Shown: in pieces, positions 26,836-35,896 of the stretch
Numbering within the stretch: position 1 is the first letter of the stretch
Layout: each line of letters opens with the position of its first letter
Assembly (NCBI RefSeq): GCF_041361345.1
Contig: NZ_JBGKAD010000001.1
Coordinates: 930,001-994,000 of the forward strand
Direction: 5' to 3'
Length of the DNA stretch: 64,000 nucleotides
From: Halobaculum sp. MBLA0147
GTDB taxonomy: Archaea; Halobacteriota; Halobacteria; Halobacteriales; Haloferacaceae
Program-made: the position numbers and the translations under genes
Notes under the pieces: generated by a model
Told to the model about the DNA's origin: nothing
What the model saw: only the letters and a program-made list of their open reading frames with translations
Database searches by the model: none

Positions 26836-27078
26836 ATGAGCCTGTACTGTCGTAACTGCGGTCACGCCGACTCCGTCGTACTGCTCGTCGACCTCGCGAC
26901 CGAACTCCCGACGCGGGACCGGCCACGCGGTCGGAGCGCCGACGGAGACGAGCGGGCCGCGCCACCGAACGGCACACGACGGCCGACCGACTGGTCGCTG
27001 GACGTCGCCTGTCCGGCGTGTTCGAGCACGGACCTGGCGGGTGACCCCCGCGGGCTGTTCGCGGAACTCGCACGCTGA
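26836..27078 (+). CDS. Small zinc-ribbon protein with split cysteine pairs
   Basis: 80 residues. It starts MSLYCRNCGHADSVVLLVDLA and ends with DVACPACSSTDLAGDP; the CRNC and CPAC pairs would chelate one zinc, separated by an arginine-rich loop of ~45 residues (RDRPRGRSADGDERAAPP). This is a haloarchaeal zinc-ribbon type without a known role. It starts 180 bp after the divergent zinc-finger gene. Confidence 0.65.
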   Translation: MSLYCRNCGHADSVVLLVDLATELPTRDRPRGRSADGDERAAPPNGTRRPTDWSLDVACPACSSTDLAGDPRGLFAELAR

Positions 27079-27251
27079 CCGGCCCCCGGCGACCGTCGCG
27101 GCCGGTCGCGACGCGGCGAGCGAGCGTCGACCACCTGTCACCCCACGTGCGTGTCACGACCGAGAGCCACCTCACCAGAGAGTCGTGCATCCGTCGTATT
27201 TTCGACGGGTTCCTACCGGAACCTTCCGGCGAGAAGCAAATAGCTAAAAGT

Positions 27252-27259
27252 GCATATAT
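27252..27259 (+). promoter_or_regulatory. TATA box of the AbrB-like gene
   Basis: GCATATAT sits 25-32 bp before the ATG at 27284 in a GC-rich setting, next to another A/T run (AAATAGCTAAAAG at 27238-27250). The spacing fits transcription beginning at or just before the start codon. Confidence 0.65.
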
Positions 27260-27283
27260 CGGTGGGCCCTCACTCACCGACGC

Positions 27284-27454
27284 ATGACGGACGACGAAGC
27301 CGAGATCCTCGGCACGACGAAGGTGGCACGGCGCTGGCGTATCAGCCTCATCAAGGCGGTTCGCGAGGAACTGGGTGACGAGGACGGGCCGGAGATCGGC
27401 GACCGGATCGTCTTCCGGAAGGAGGACGGCGAGATCGTCGTCGACCTGGCCTGA
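27284..27454 (+). CDS. Small AbrB/SpoVT-type protein, 56 residues
   Basis: A 56-residue ORF (ATG at 27284, TGA at 27452-27454) with a clear family pattern: AEILGTTKVARRWRISLIKAVREEL, then GDRIVFRKEDGEIVVDLA. The swapped-hairpin DNA-binding fold of AbrB/MazE-type regulators fits this length and order. It may be a transcription regulator. The strong TATA upstream and acidic composition support that it is real; the next gene (Htr) starts ~360 bp downstream. It could be an orphan antitoxin but no toxin is adjacent. Confidence 0.7.
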   Translation: MTDDEAEILGTTKVARRWRISLIKAVREELGDEDGPEIGDRIVFRKEDGEIVVDLA

Positions 27455-27813
27455 GGGGTCGCACGTCTGGCGCGTCGACGCGGCGGGTCCCCGAGCAGTC
27501 TCTCGAAGACGGTGTCCATCTTCGGCCGACGACGGACTCGTGATCTGACCGACGAACAGATCCGACGAGTCGCACGTTCCGTCGAAGGTCCCCGCCCCAC
27601 CCGGTGCCGCAACGAGCAGTAGCGGACGGGCCGACAGATCGGTCGATCCGTACGACTGCTCGGACTCGTTGCCGTGTCCGAATATTGTGCATTACTACAC
27701 CGTCCAGCTGACCGTGTGTTGTGTTTTGCACCGTCGAGTCCGTTACTTCGCCCGATAACTCGAAGGTCAATCTTAAACCTGTTTACTACTGTTTCCGTCT
27801 CGATGCGGGGGAG
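27455..27813. other. 359-bp intergenic region before the transducer gene
   Basis: No ORF with coding character is seen. The last ~140 bp are relatively A/T-rich for this genome (GAATATTGTGCATTACTAC at 27680-27698, then TTGTGTTTTGC). CTTAAAC at 27772-27778 is 36-42 bp before the transducer ATG and is the likely TATA box, giving a short leader of about 10 nt. An open frame continues upstream of the ATG to 27721 but its residues are not typical. Confidence 0.5.
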
Positions 27814-30261
27814 ATGCACGTGAGCGGTGGTGTCCGTTCGGCGGTGACGGGGAGTTACACGGTTCGACTGTTGGCAGTCGCACTCGGGATCGCGGTGATC
27901 GTCGGGGCGGTCGGTGTCGTGACACTCGACAACGTCACGGACAGGGTACAGACGGCGCAACGCGACAGGGTAGAGTCGCAGGCCGAGATCACCGCGGAGG
28001 CGGTCGACCGGTGGCTCTCGGCACAGCGGAAGTCGACGCGGTCGCTGTCGAATCACCGCGTGGTCAACGACGGGGAGGCGGCCGCGGTCCGCGACGTGTT
28101 CGGGGGAGCGGTCGACAGACTCCCGACGTCGACGACCGCGATCCACCTGGTCGAACGTCGTCCGAGTGTCGACTCGGCGGGGCGTAACGAGACGATCCTC
28201 GTCAGTACCAGCGAGTCGATGGAGGGGCGACAGCTACGGGACCTCAACAGTGCCTGGCCCCCCAGTGTCGGGTTCAACTTCGAGACCGTCGACGAGACAC
28301 TGGTCTCCTGGACGTACAGCGACGAGGGACGGCCGACGGTCGCAGTCGCCTCGCCGACACTCGACGGCGAGAACGTCGTCGTGGTCGAGTACCGGACCGA
28401 CGTGCAGGCAGAGCAGTTCCAGGCCGTCATCGACGGGACGGACACGATGGTCCTCGGCGACGCGACCGGGCTCGTGTTGCTCGACGACAACACCTCGAAC
28501 GTCCTCACCTCGTACCGCGGTGACGCGGCCAACACGACCGTCGGCGCGCGGCTGCTCGACGCCGAGAGCGGGACGGACGTGAACGGCTCCGCGTTGACCG
28601 ACGAGTCGGTCGTCGGCTACGCGGACGTCGGACAGGGGATCGGGTGGGTGGTGGTCAAGGAGGCACCCAGACGGAACGCGTTCGCGTTGGTCACGACGGT
28701 TCGTGAGGGGACGACGGTGATCGTCGGGGCCGCACTCCTCGGGTTCCTGGCACTCGCCGTCGTGATCCGACGGGGGCCGGTCGGGACGATCCAGCGGCTG
28801 GAGGACCGCGTCGCCGCGTTGTCCGAGGGTGACCTCTCCGTCGCCGTCGCCGACTCGGAGCGTGCAGACGAGGTCGGGAGGTTGGAGTCCGCCGTGGCGG
28901 ACACACACGACTACTTGGAGACGGTCGCCGCACAGGCCGACGCCATCGCGGCCCAGCGGTTCGACGACCCGGTGTTGGACGAGGAGGTCCCCGGAGAGAT
29001 CGGCGAGGCGATGGCGACGATGCGAGCGGACCTCGAGTCGTCCATCGCAGAGAGCGAACGGAACCGCCGCGAAGCCGAGCAACTCGCCACGGACCTCGAA
29101 CGACAGGCGGAGGAACTCGCCCGCGTCGTCGGTGCCGTGGCCGACGGCGACCTCACGTGTCGTGTCTCGTCGACGACGGAGACGGACGCGACGACGGAGA
29201 TCACGGCCGAGTTCAACCGGCTCCTCGAGGAGATCGAGCAGTCGTTCCACGCCGTCGGATCGCTGGCGGCCGACGTGGACACGGCGAGTCGGCGGCTCTC
29301 CGAGCTACTCGGCGAGATCGACGACGACGCCGCCGACGCGACCGCCTCGGCGGTCGACATCGCCGACACGACCGACGAGCAGGACGAGGCCGTGAGCGAG
29401 GTCGCCGGAGAGATGTCGAACCTCTCTGCGACCGTCGAGGAGATCTCCGCGTCGGCCAGCGAGATCGCCGAGGAGTCGTCGGCGGTGCTCGCTCGCGGAC
29501 GCGAGGGGCTGGAACTGGCCGAGGACGCGATCGAAGGGATGGCGACGGTCGACGAGCAGACGGACGCGGCGGTCGCAGACGTCGAGAGTCTCCGCGACGA
29601 CATCGACCGCGTGGGCGAGGTGGTGACGTTGATCGAGGACATCGCCGCCGAGACGAACACGCTCGCGTTGAACGCCTCGATCGAGGCTGCTCGCGCGGGC
29701 GAGGCGGGCGAGGGGTTCGCCGTCGTCGCCGAGGAGGTGAAGAACCTCGCAGAGGAGACGGAGGCGGCGACCGAGGAGATCGGCGAGATCATCGCCGGTG
29801 TGGAGGCGTCCACACAGACGACGGCCGACGGGATCCGTGCAGTCGGGGAGCGCGTGAGCGAGCAGCGCGAGACGGTCGCCGCCGCCGCGGAGAACGTCGG
29901 CGAGATCGTCGATCGGACGGAGGAGTTGAACGCCAGCGTCCAGGCGATCGACCACGCCACCGACGATCAGGCCACCTCGACGGAGGAGGTCGCCGGGATG
30001 ATCGACGCGGTCGGCGACCGAACTGGAGACACGGCCGACGCCACCGCCGACCTCTCGGCCTCGCTCGAACGACAGCGCGAGCAGGTCGCCGACGCGACGG
30101 AGGCGGTCGCGAACCTGACCGACACGTCTGGGTCGCTGGCTGCCGTCGCCGACGAGTACGCGGTCGACGTCGACGGAGAGCCGACGGCGCCCGAGTCGGG
30201 CGGCCAGACACCGACCGCCGCCGACGGCGGAGCGGGTCCCGGAGACACCGGCGTCGAGTGA
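27814..30261 (+). CDS. htr: Halobacterial transducer (methyl-accepting taxis protein)
   Basis: 815 residues from the ATG at 27814 ([20 protein letters not shown]). TM1 is ~16-38, followed by an extracellular sensor domain of ~260 residues (40-299), then TM2 ~300-318 ([19 protein letters not shown]). A HAMP domain and a second HAMP-like unit follow, then a long coiled methyl-accepting domain with the CheA/CheW-binding hairpin tip ([20 protein letters not shown], ~610-630) and a Gly/Ser tail. The ligand is unknown. No che or arCOG receptor-partner genes are nearby. It would report to the CheA-CheY system driving archaella. The preceding small AbrB-like gene is separate. Confidence 0.95.
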   Translation: MHVSGGVRSAVTGSYTVRLLAVALGIAVIVGAVGVVTLDNVTDRVQTAQRDRVESQAEITAEAVDRWLSAQRKSTRSLSNHRVVNDGEAAAVRDVFGGAVDRLPTSTTAIHLVERRPSVDSAGRNETILVSTSESMEGRQLRDLNSAWPPSVGFNFETVDETLVSWTYSDEGRPTVAVASPTLDGENVVVVEYRTDVQAEQFQAVIDGTDTMVLGDATGLVLLDDNTSNVLTSYRGDAANTTVGARLLDAESGTDVNGSALTDESVVGYADVGQGIGWVVVKEAPRRNAFALVTTVREGTTVIVGAALLGFLALAVVIRRGPVGTIQRLEDRVAALSEGDLSVAVADSERADEVGRLESAVADTHDYLETVAAQADAIAAQRFDDPVLDEEVPGEIGEAMATMRADLESSIAESERNRREAEQLATDLERQAEELARVVGAVADGDLTCRVSSTTETDATTEITAEFNRLLEEIEQSFHAVGSLAADVDTASRRLSELLGEIDDDAADATASAVDIADTTDEQDEAVSEVAGEMSNLSATVEEISASASEIAEESSAVLARGREGLELAEDAIEGMATVDEQTDAAVADVESLRDDIDRVGEVVTLIEDIAAETNTLALNASIEAARAGEAGEGFAVVAEEVKNLAEETEAATEEIGEIIAGVEASTQTTADGIRAVGERVSEQRETVAAAAENVGEIVDRTEELNASVQAIDHATDDQATSTEEVAGMIDAVGDRTGDTADATADLSASLERQREQVADATEAVANLTDTSGSLAAVADEYAVDVDGEPTAPESGGQTPTAADGGAGPGDTGVE

Positions 30262-30336
30262 CCGACGGCGAGACGCGGCTCGCCGTCGGTCTCTCACCTC
30301 GAAGGGTCGTTCTCGTCCGCGCGCAACGGTGAGTGA

Positions 30337-30343
30337 ACTTATG
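30337..30343 (+). promoter_or_regulatory. TATA box of the PEP carboxylase gene
   Basis: ACTTATG lies 26-32 bp before the ATG at 30369 and is the only A/T-rich site in the gap after the transducer gene. The distance predicts a leaderless mRNA. Confidence 0.6.
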
Positions 30344-30368
30344 TCGCTCCCGTGTGTGTACGTGTCGC

Positions 30369-31841
30369 ATGGACGGACCACCACGCGTGATGAGCACACA
30401 GCACCCGGACAACGCAGTTCCGCCGTTCTTCGCGGACGGGGAGGTCGTGGCCGACGACGACGAGATCCAGGAGGCGTACTACGCGTACACCCACCTGGGC
30501 TGTGACGAGCAGATGTGGGACTTCGAGGGGAAGGAGGGCGACGAGTACGCGGTGAAGAAGCTGCTCTCGCGGTACGGCGACAGTTTCCTCGCGGCGCCGT
30601 TGGGCGCGGACCGACGGCTGACGATCCGCGGCCCGAACCCGGACGTCGAGGAGTCCGAGGCGAAGGTGTTGTTGGAGATCCTGGAGTCGATCCCGCGATC
30701 GTACGACGCCGCGGCGACGTTCTACGGGGAACACGACCACGAGACGGTCGCCCCGATCCACGAGGTGATCGTCCCGATGGTCACCGACGCCGGCCAACTC
30801 GACGCCGTCCACGACTACTACACCGACTTGGTCGTCGGCCAGGCGGACCACGTCGTCGGCGACCGGACCGTCGCCGACTGGGTCGGCGAGTTCCGCCCGG
30901 AACGGATCGCCGTCATCCCGCTGATCGAGGACCGCGAGTCGATGCTGCGGGCCGACGAGATCGTCCGCTCGTACCTCGCGGGGCGCGACGTGGACGAACA
31001 GCGCGTGTTCCTCGCCCGCTCGGACCCGGCGCTCAACTACGGGTCGCTGTCGGCGGACCTGATCAACCGCGTCGCACTCGCCCGGCTCGCAGACCTCGAA
31101 CGAGAGCTCGACACGACGATCTACCCGATCCTCGGGGCCGGCTCCGCCCCGTTCCGGGGGCACCTCACGCCCGAGACGGCGGGCGACGTGGTCGCGGCGT
31201 TCCCCTCCGTCGAGACGTACACGGCACAGTCGGCATTCAAGTACGACTACCCGCTGGAGACGGTCCGGGAGGGGGTCGCGACGCTCCGAGACGCGGAGCG
31301 CGGCGAGCCACACGCCATCGACCGCGAGCGAGCGCTGGCGGTCGTCGACCGCGTCGCCGCCGCCTACTCCGAACAGGTGTCGCGGGTGGCGCCGCTCGTG
31401 AACCGCGTCGCCGAGTTCGTCCCCGACCGTCGCGCCCGGAAGCTCCACGTCGGGTTGTTCGGCTACTCCCGCGACGTGGAGGGGGACACGCTCCCGCGAG
31501 CGATCACCTACACCGCCACGCTGTACAGTGTCGGCTTCCCGCCGTCGATCATGGGGTTGTCCGGGTTGACCGACGACGACGTGGCGTTCCTCGAGGACGC
31601 GTTCCCGCGGTTCTTCGACGTGTTGCAGGCCGCGCTGGCGTACTACAACCCGCGGTCACTGGAGGTCGTCGACGTGCCCGAGTCGGAGGTGGAGGCGGCC
31701 CTGGAGTTGGTGTCCGCCGACCGGAACGAGACGCACCGCGAGGCGACGGACGCGGTGATCGACGCGCTCGACCGCGAGGACGGCGACGCCGTCGAGAGTG
31801 CGGTCGTCCGCGCCGCTCGCGAACGGCAGTTCCTCGGCTGA
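30369..31841 (+). CDS. ppcA: Archaeal-type phosphoenolpyruvate carboxylase
   Basis: 490 residues from the ATG at 30369 (MDGPPRVMSTQHPDNAVPPF). It converts PEP and bicarbonate to oxaloacetate, refilling the TCA cycle. The size and sequence match archaeal PpcA (about half the ~900-residue bacterial enzyme): STQHPDN near the start, CDEQMWDFEGKEGDEYAV, then IYPILGAGSAPFRGHL and KLHVGLFGYSRDVEG. A C-terminal helical region and a short tail follow. No ppc regulators are nearby. Haloarchaea are better known for the long bacterial-type enzyme, so this variant is worth noting. Confidence 0.93.
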   Translation: MDGPPRVMSTQHPDNAVPPFFADGEVVADDDEIQEAYYAYTHLGCDEQMWDFEGKEGDEYAVKKLLSRYGDSFLAAPLGADRRLTIRGPNPDVEESEAKVLLEILESIPRSYDAAATFYGEHDHETVAPIHEVIVPMVTDAGQLDAVHDYYTDLVVGQADHVVGDRTVADWVGEFRPERIAVIPLIEDRESMLRADEIVRSYLAGRDVDEQRVFLARSDPALNYGSLSADLINRVALARLADLERELDTTIYPILGAGSAPFRGHLTPETAGDVVAAFPSVETYTAQSAFKYDYPLETVREGVATLRDAERGEPHAIDRERALAVVDRVAAAYSEQVSRVAPLVNRVAEFVPDRRARKLHVGLFGYSRDVEGDTLPRAITYTATLYSVGFPPSIMGLSGLTDDDVAFLEDAFPRFFDVLQAALAYYNPRSLEVVDVPESEVEAALELVSADRNETHREATDAVIDALDREDGDAVESAVVRAARERQFLG

Positions 31842-32005
31842 GTGGTCACGGGTCGGCAGGACATCCGCTGACCGGTCGGGAGCCGGCAGTTCGTCGAGAG
31901 AAACGTGAGAACGGGAGTGCGCGTGATCCGGGTCGCGTCGGTCCGGGTCCGAGCGCGCGATTCGCGCCAGGTCGACGCGAGTGCGTTATGTGTCCGTGAG
32001 CGGCG

Positions 32006-33592
32006 TCACTCGGCGGAGATCACGTCGTCGATCCGGGCCAGCATCGTCGCGGCCTCGGTCGCCGACGAGATCGCCTCGCGCTTGACCGAGGCGGGGTCGA
32101 CGACACCCTCGGCGACGGGGTCGACGATGTCCGTGTCCTCGCCCGTCTGGACGAGCCCGGCGCGGCCCTCCTCGTTGGCGGCCCGCAGGTCGACGAGCGC
32201 GTCGATCGGGTCCTGCCCGGCGTTCTGCGCCAGGGTGCGCGGGATCACGTCCAGCGCGTCGGCGAACGCCTCGACGGCGAGTTGCTCGCGGCCCTCGACG
32301 GAGGCGGCCTCCTCGCGCAGCGCCGCGGCGACGGCCAGCTCCGTCGCACCGGCACCGGGCACGACCTCGCCCGTGTCGGCCGCCTGCGTCGCGGCGTCGA
32401 CGCCGTCGCGGACGGCACGCTCCAACTCGTCGGTGACGTGCCCCGTGCCGCCGCGGACGAACAGCGTCACCGTCTCGGTGTCGCCGCCACCCTCGACGAA
32501 CACCAAGTCGTCGTCGAACGTCTCCAGCCGGACGGACTCGGCGAACCCGAGGTCGTCGTCTTCGAGGTCCTCCACGTCGCCGATCTGGCCCGCACCCGTC
32601 GCCTTCGCGACGGAGGCGGCGGTGTCGGAGTCGACGGAGTCGAACACGACGACACCCTCGCGGGCCAGCGTGCCCGCGACCTGATCGTTCACGTCACCCG
32701 TGACGAACAGCACGTCCGTGTCCGTCTCGAGGACGGCCTCGGCGTACTCCTGGAGGTGCTGTTCCTCGGCGGCCAGCGCCTGGTCGAGCTGGTCGCGCGA
32801 GGAGACCTGCCACTCGGCGTCGGCCTCGAGGTCGCGCTGGTCGAGGTCGGCGTCGAGCACGCCCACCTGCACGTCCTCGTGGGTCGCCGCCAGGTCCTCG
32901 CGGACCGGCGACTCTTCGGCGACGATCCCCTCGATGAGCTCCGTGTCACCGGCGGAACTGCCGGGCTGGGTGGTGATCGAGATCGCGTTCCGGTCGACGC
33001 CGGCGTCCGTCTCGACGCGACGGACGGCGGTGACGATGTCGCCGGCCAGCGTCTCCGGCGTCACCCCGCCGGTGCCCTTGCCGGTCATCGACGTGGTGAC
33101 GATCTCCGTCAGCGTCTCGTCGTCGATCTCGCCCTCGACGACCGCCTCGTCGACGGCCTCCAGCGCGGCGCGCTCGGCCGCCTTGTACCCCTGGACGACC
33201 GTCGTCGGGTGGATGTCGTCTTCGAGGAGTCGCTCGAACTCCGAGAGCAGTTCGCCCGCGAGTGTCACCGCGGTCGTCGTGCCGTCGCCGACGTCTTCCG
33301 CCTGGGACTCGGCGACCTCGACGAGCATCTCCGCGGCCGGGTGGTCGATGTCCATCTCCTCGAGGATCGTCGCACCGTCGTTCGTGATGACGACGTCCCC
33401 GGAGTCGGAGACGAGCATCTTGTCCATCCCGCGGGGGCCGAGCGTCGTCCGTACGGACTCCGCGACCGCCTTCCCCGCCTCGATGTTGGCCGACTGTGCG
33501 TCCTCGCCGGAGGTCCGCTCTGCGTCCTCCGACATGATGAACAACGGCTGTGCGCCGCCACGGCGTCGCTGCGCGCCTTGTGATCCAGACAT
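32006..33592 (-). CDS. ths: Thermosome subunit (group II chaperonin)
   Basis: 528 residues from the ATG at 33592 ([24 protein letters not shown]). It is an ATP-driven folding chamber subunit of the CCT/thermosome type. The equatorial domain has [26 protein letters not shown] with ITNDGATIL and the catalytic GDGTTTAV; the second equatorial half includes [15 protein letters not shown]. It ends abruptly at [10 protein letters not shown], without the GGM-rich tail found in major haloarchaeal thermosome subunits, so it is probably a minor paralogue. A TATA box (33621-33630) precedes it. Confidence 0.95.
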   Translation of the reverse strand: MSGSQGAQRRRGGAQPLFIMSEDAERTSGEDAQSANIEAGKAVAESVRTTLGPRGMDKMLVSDSGDVVITNDGATILEEMDIDHPAAEMLVEVAESQAEDVGDGTTTAVTLAGELLSEFERLLEDDIHPTTVVQGYKAAERAALEAVDEAVVEGEIDDETLTEIVTTSMTGKGTGGVTPETLAGDIVTAVRRVETDAGVDRNAISITTQPGSSAGDTELIEGIVAEESPVREDLAATHEDVQVGVLDADLDQRDLEADAEWQVSSRDQLDQALAAEEQHLQEYAEAVLETDTDVLFVTGDVNDQVAGTLAREGVVVFDSVDSDTAASVAKATGAGQIGDVEDLEDDDLGFAESVRLETFDDDLVFVEGGGDTETVTLFVRGGTGHVTDELERAVRDGVDAATQAADTGEVVPGAGATELAVAAALREEAASVEGREQLAVEAFADALDVIPRTLAQNAGQDPIDALVDLRAANEEGRAGLVQTGEDTDIVDPVAEGVVDPASVKREAISSATEAATMLARIDDVISAE

Positions 33593-33620
33593 GTGTCGTC
33601 TGAAAGTGTGGTTTCGGTTC

Positions 33621-33630
33621 TATATAAACC
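33621..33630 (-). promoter_or_regulatory. TATA box of the thermosome gene
   Basis: TATATAAACC (minus-strand GGTTTATATA) is a near-consensus archaeal TATA element ending 29 bp before the thermosome ATG, so transcription should start just before or at the start codon. Its strength fits a highly expressed, heat-inducible chaperonin gene. A second TTTTTATAC at 33701-33709 lies further away. Confidence 0.75.
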
Positions 33631-33867
33631 TTGCTCTCGCGGCTCGCGGAGCCGCCGTACGGCGCCACCGTCGCGGTGTGTTGACTGGTCACACAGTGGC
33701 TTTTTATACTGTGGTCGAGGTGGTGGTCGCGGGTGGGTCGCGGCCGTCGTAGGGTGCGTCTCGGTGTGGGCCGCGGTCGTCGCGGTGGTGACGGCGCTCG
33801 GGAGAGAGATCGTGTCGGGAAAGGAGTCGGGGGAGCCGCGAGTGAGGTGTCTGTGTAGGTTGTTCGA

Positions 33868-34323
33868 CTACGACGGCACCGCGTCGGCGTCGTGGTCGGC
33901 AAGTCGCTTGGACCACCCGTCGGGGAGGGTGGGCGTCTCGACGAGCGTGAACTGGAGCGTGGTGAGGCCGTCGAGTACCGTCTCGCGCTCGTCGGGTGTC
34001 ATCGCGTACTCGTCACGCGGTGTGCCGACCGGGTAGCGTGGCGCTTCGGGAAGGCGGTCGGGTTCGCCCATCGCGGCGGCGCGTACGTCGTCGATCGCCT
34101 CCGCGACGACGCACAGGAGGTGCTGGAGTTGCGTCGGGGGAACGAAGCCGCTGGCCGCGAGTCTGTCGCGGATCTCCTCTGTCGCGCCGTGGAGTTCTCT
34201 GGTGCGGTACTGCGGGAGCGGGAGCAGGCGCAGTGTCTCTAGGTGGGTGTCGTAGCTGTCGAGTAGTGGCTGTACCGCTGTCGTCCCGTCATCCTTTTCA
34301 GACGGAGAATCGTTCGAACACAT
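33868..34323 (-). CDS. Hypothetical acidic protein, 151 residues
   Basis: 151 residues from the ATG at 34323 (MCSNDSPSEKDDGTTAVQPL). No recognised family. A helical stretch (YDTHLETLRLLPLPQYRTRELHG and LQHLLCVVAEAIDDVRAAAMG) is followed by a C-terminal segment with TPDERETVLDGLTTLQFTLV, suggesting a compact alpha-helical protein. No signal peptide or membrane segment. It is divergent from the DUF4157 gene and preceded by a perfect hairpin (34324-34344). Whether it belongs to that cassette is unknown. Confidence 0.6.
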   Translation of the reverse strand: MCSNDSPSEKDDGTTAVQPLLDSYDTHLETLRLLPLPQYRTRELHGATEEIRDRLAASGFVPPTQLQHLLCVVAEAIDDVRAAAMGEPDRLPEAPRYPVGTPRDEYAMTPDERETVLDGLTTLQFTLVETPTLPDGWSKRLADHDADAVPS

Positions 34324-34344
34324 TGTCGTGCGTGGCGCACGACA
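34324..34344. repeat. Perfect 9-bp inverted repeat abutting a start codon
   Basis: TGTCGTGCG (34324-34332) and CGCACGACA (34336-34344) are exact inverted copies with a 3-bp TGG loop. In the minus-strand direction the hairpin ends one base before the ATG at 34323, where a ribosome-binding site would sit. It could be an operator or a translation-control hairpin for the 151-residue gene. Confidence 0.6.
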
Positions 34345-34561
34345 CTGCGGAGGTAGGGTGTCCCACCACCCTGCCACTTTTGCTGCAGTGACGACCTCGC
34401 AGTGTCGTGTCTCGGCGTTGTGCTCGCCGGTTGTTAATAGCTGTGGTTGCGTTGGGATTACCTGTGTATAGCCGGTGCCTCTGATACGTCAGTCAGTTCG
34501 GTCGTGCTTCCTCTTTGCCTGTAGGTGGCTAGCCTTCACATGATGGGAGAGGCATTAAGCG

Positions 34562-35890
34562 GTGTCAGACAAGATTCAGACACGACAGATGGGTCGACGC
34601 TCGCGGCGGTCCCGGGGTCGTACACCCGAGACGGACGGCGAACAGTCGAGTGACGCGGATGGTGATGATGTCCAACGCTGGCCGTCGGACTCGGCAGTCG
34701 GTCCGAACACTGCCGGGCCGGCCACGAAGGAGGAAGTCGAAGCGTACTACGGGTGTGAGGTCTCCAGCGCGAAAGAGTACAAGGAGCTTCAGCGACTGGA
34801 GAAAGCCTACGGCGGGCAGGTACTCCGATGGGCCGACGAGGGGATTCCCATCGACGCGATGGGTGACCAGTCGAAGATCCAACGCTTCAGAGAACGCCGT
34901 GACTCCGAGATTCCCTACGACATCGAAGAGTTCAACAAGGACTCGTTAGACGAGAACACCGGTCGTGTCGCTCGGCGAGTGCGCGAGAGTCCCGACGGCA
35001 AGACCGATGTCCCCGACACAGTTCGTGAAGTGATCTCCTCGCCCGGCCGGTCGTTGGACTCGTCGATCCAGCGCGCCGTCGAAGAACGGATGGGTGACTC
35101 GTTAGGCGACGTACGGATTCACACGGGACCGAAGGCAGCCGAAGCCGCCGACCAGATCAACGCCCGCGCGTTCACCGTCGGTAACCACGTCGCGTTCGGC
35201 GCCGGCGAGTACGACCCCGAGTCCGCAGAAGGCCAGCACGTCTTAGCGCACGAGTTGGCGCACGTCCGCCAGCAGACCGGCGGTGACCTCTCGATGCTGC
35301 CGCAGGAGGGTATACAACTGGAGATCGATCCCGACCCGGAACTAGAACGTGAGGCCGAGGAGACCGCACGGCGCGTGATGAGTGGCGGGAAACTCGGGAT
35401 TCAGAAACTCTCTGATTCCGCGATTCACCTCCAACGGATGCCAGACGTGGAACTGCTCGAACAGTTCCGTCAGTCCGACGACGCCGACGTGAGTGCCATC
35501 GAAGCACGGCTCGCCGAGCACGAGCGACGGCTCTCGGCGTTGGAGTCGGCCGACCGCGGCTTCACCGAGGCGATGACCGAAGACGGGTTGAAGGCCGCAG
35601 TCACGGAGGTGATCAAGGGGAGCAGCACCTCCGTCGGCGAAACTGTGGCGATGAACGCCCTCGGTGTGAGTGGTGCCGCTGCGGCGACGACCAGCGCACC
35701 TGCTTGGCTCCCGCTCGTCACACTCGCCGTCGGCGCGGGTGCCGCCGGACTCGCCTCCGCCGCCGTCACCGGCGGCGCGAACGTCGACCGACTCATCCAA
35801 GAACTCAAACAGTACCGCGACAGTGCCGACCAACGGGAAGAACTCGACTCACACGAGACAGACGACGAAGGCGGAATCAACATTGTCTGA
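34562..35890 (+). CDS. DUF4157 (eCIS-core) domain protein, orphan
   Basis: 442 residues; GTG start at 34562 after GGGAGAGG. Residues ~30-175 are a polar region (EVEAYYGCEVSSAKEYKELQ, coil-rich). Residues ~175-240 are a DUF4157 domain, the eCIS-core peptidase-like domain: SLGDVRIHTGPKAAEAADQI, FTVGNHVAFGAGEYDP, and H230ELAH234. A coiled segment (VSAIEARLAEHERRLSALES) precedes a hydrophobic C-terminal segment (~380-407, LPLVTLAVGAGAAGLASAA). DUF4157 proteins are commonly linked to extracellular contractile injection systems; no sheath, tube or baseplate gene is near. TTA codons occur, rare elsewhere here, hinting at transfer. The next gene follows after 6 bp. Confidence 0.83.
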   Translation: MSDKIQTRQMGRRSRRSRGRTPETDGEQSSDADGDDVQRWPSDSAVGPNTAGPATKEEVEAYYGCEVSSAKEYKELQRLEKAYGGQVLRWADEGIPIDAMGDQSKIQRFRERRDSEIPYDIEEFNKDSLDENTGRVARRVRESPDGKTDVPDTVREVISSPGRSLDSSIQRAVEERMGDSLGDVRIHTGPKAAEAADQINARAFTVGNHVAFGAGEYDPESAEGQHVLAHELAHVRQQTGGDLSMLPQEGIQLEIDPDPELEREAEETARRVMSGGKLGIQKLSDSAIHLQRMPDVELLEQFRQSDDADVSAIEARLAEHERRLSALESADRGFTEAMTEDGLKAAVTEVIKGSSTSVGETVAMNALGVSGAAAATTSAPAWLPLVTLAVGAGAAGLASAAVTGGANVDRLIQELKQYRDSADQREELDSHETDDEGGINIV

Positions 35891-35896
35891 CGAGCC

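Noticed and set aside
33593-34036. Plus-strand ORF between the thermosome and the 151-residue gene
   Set aside because: Composition is unlike haloarchaeal proteins, and its start overlaps the thermosome promoter.
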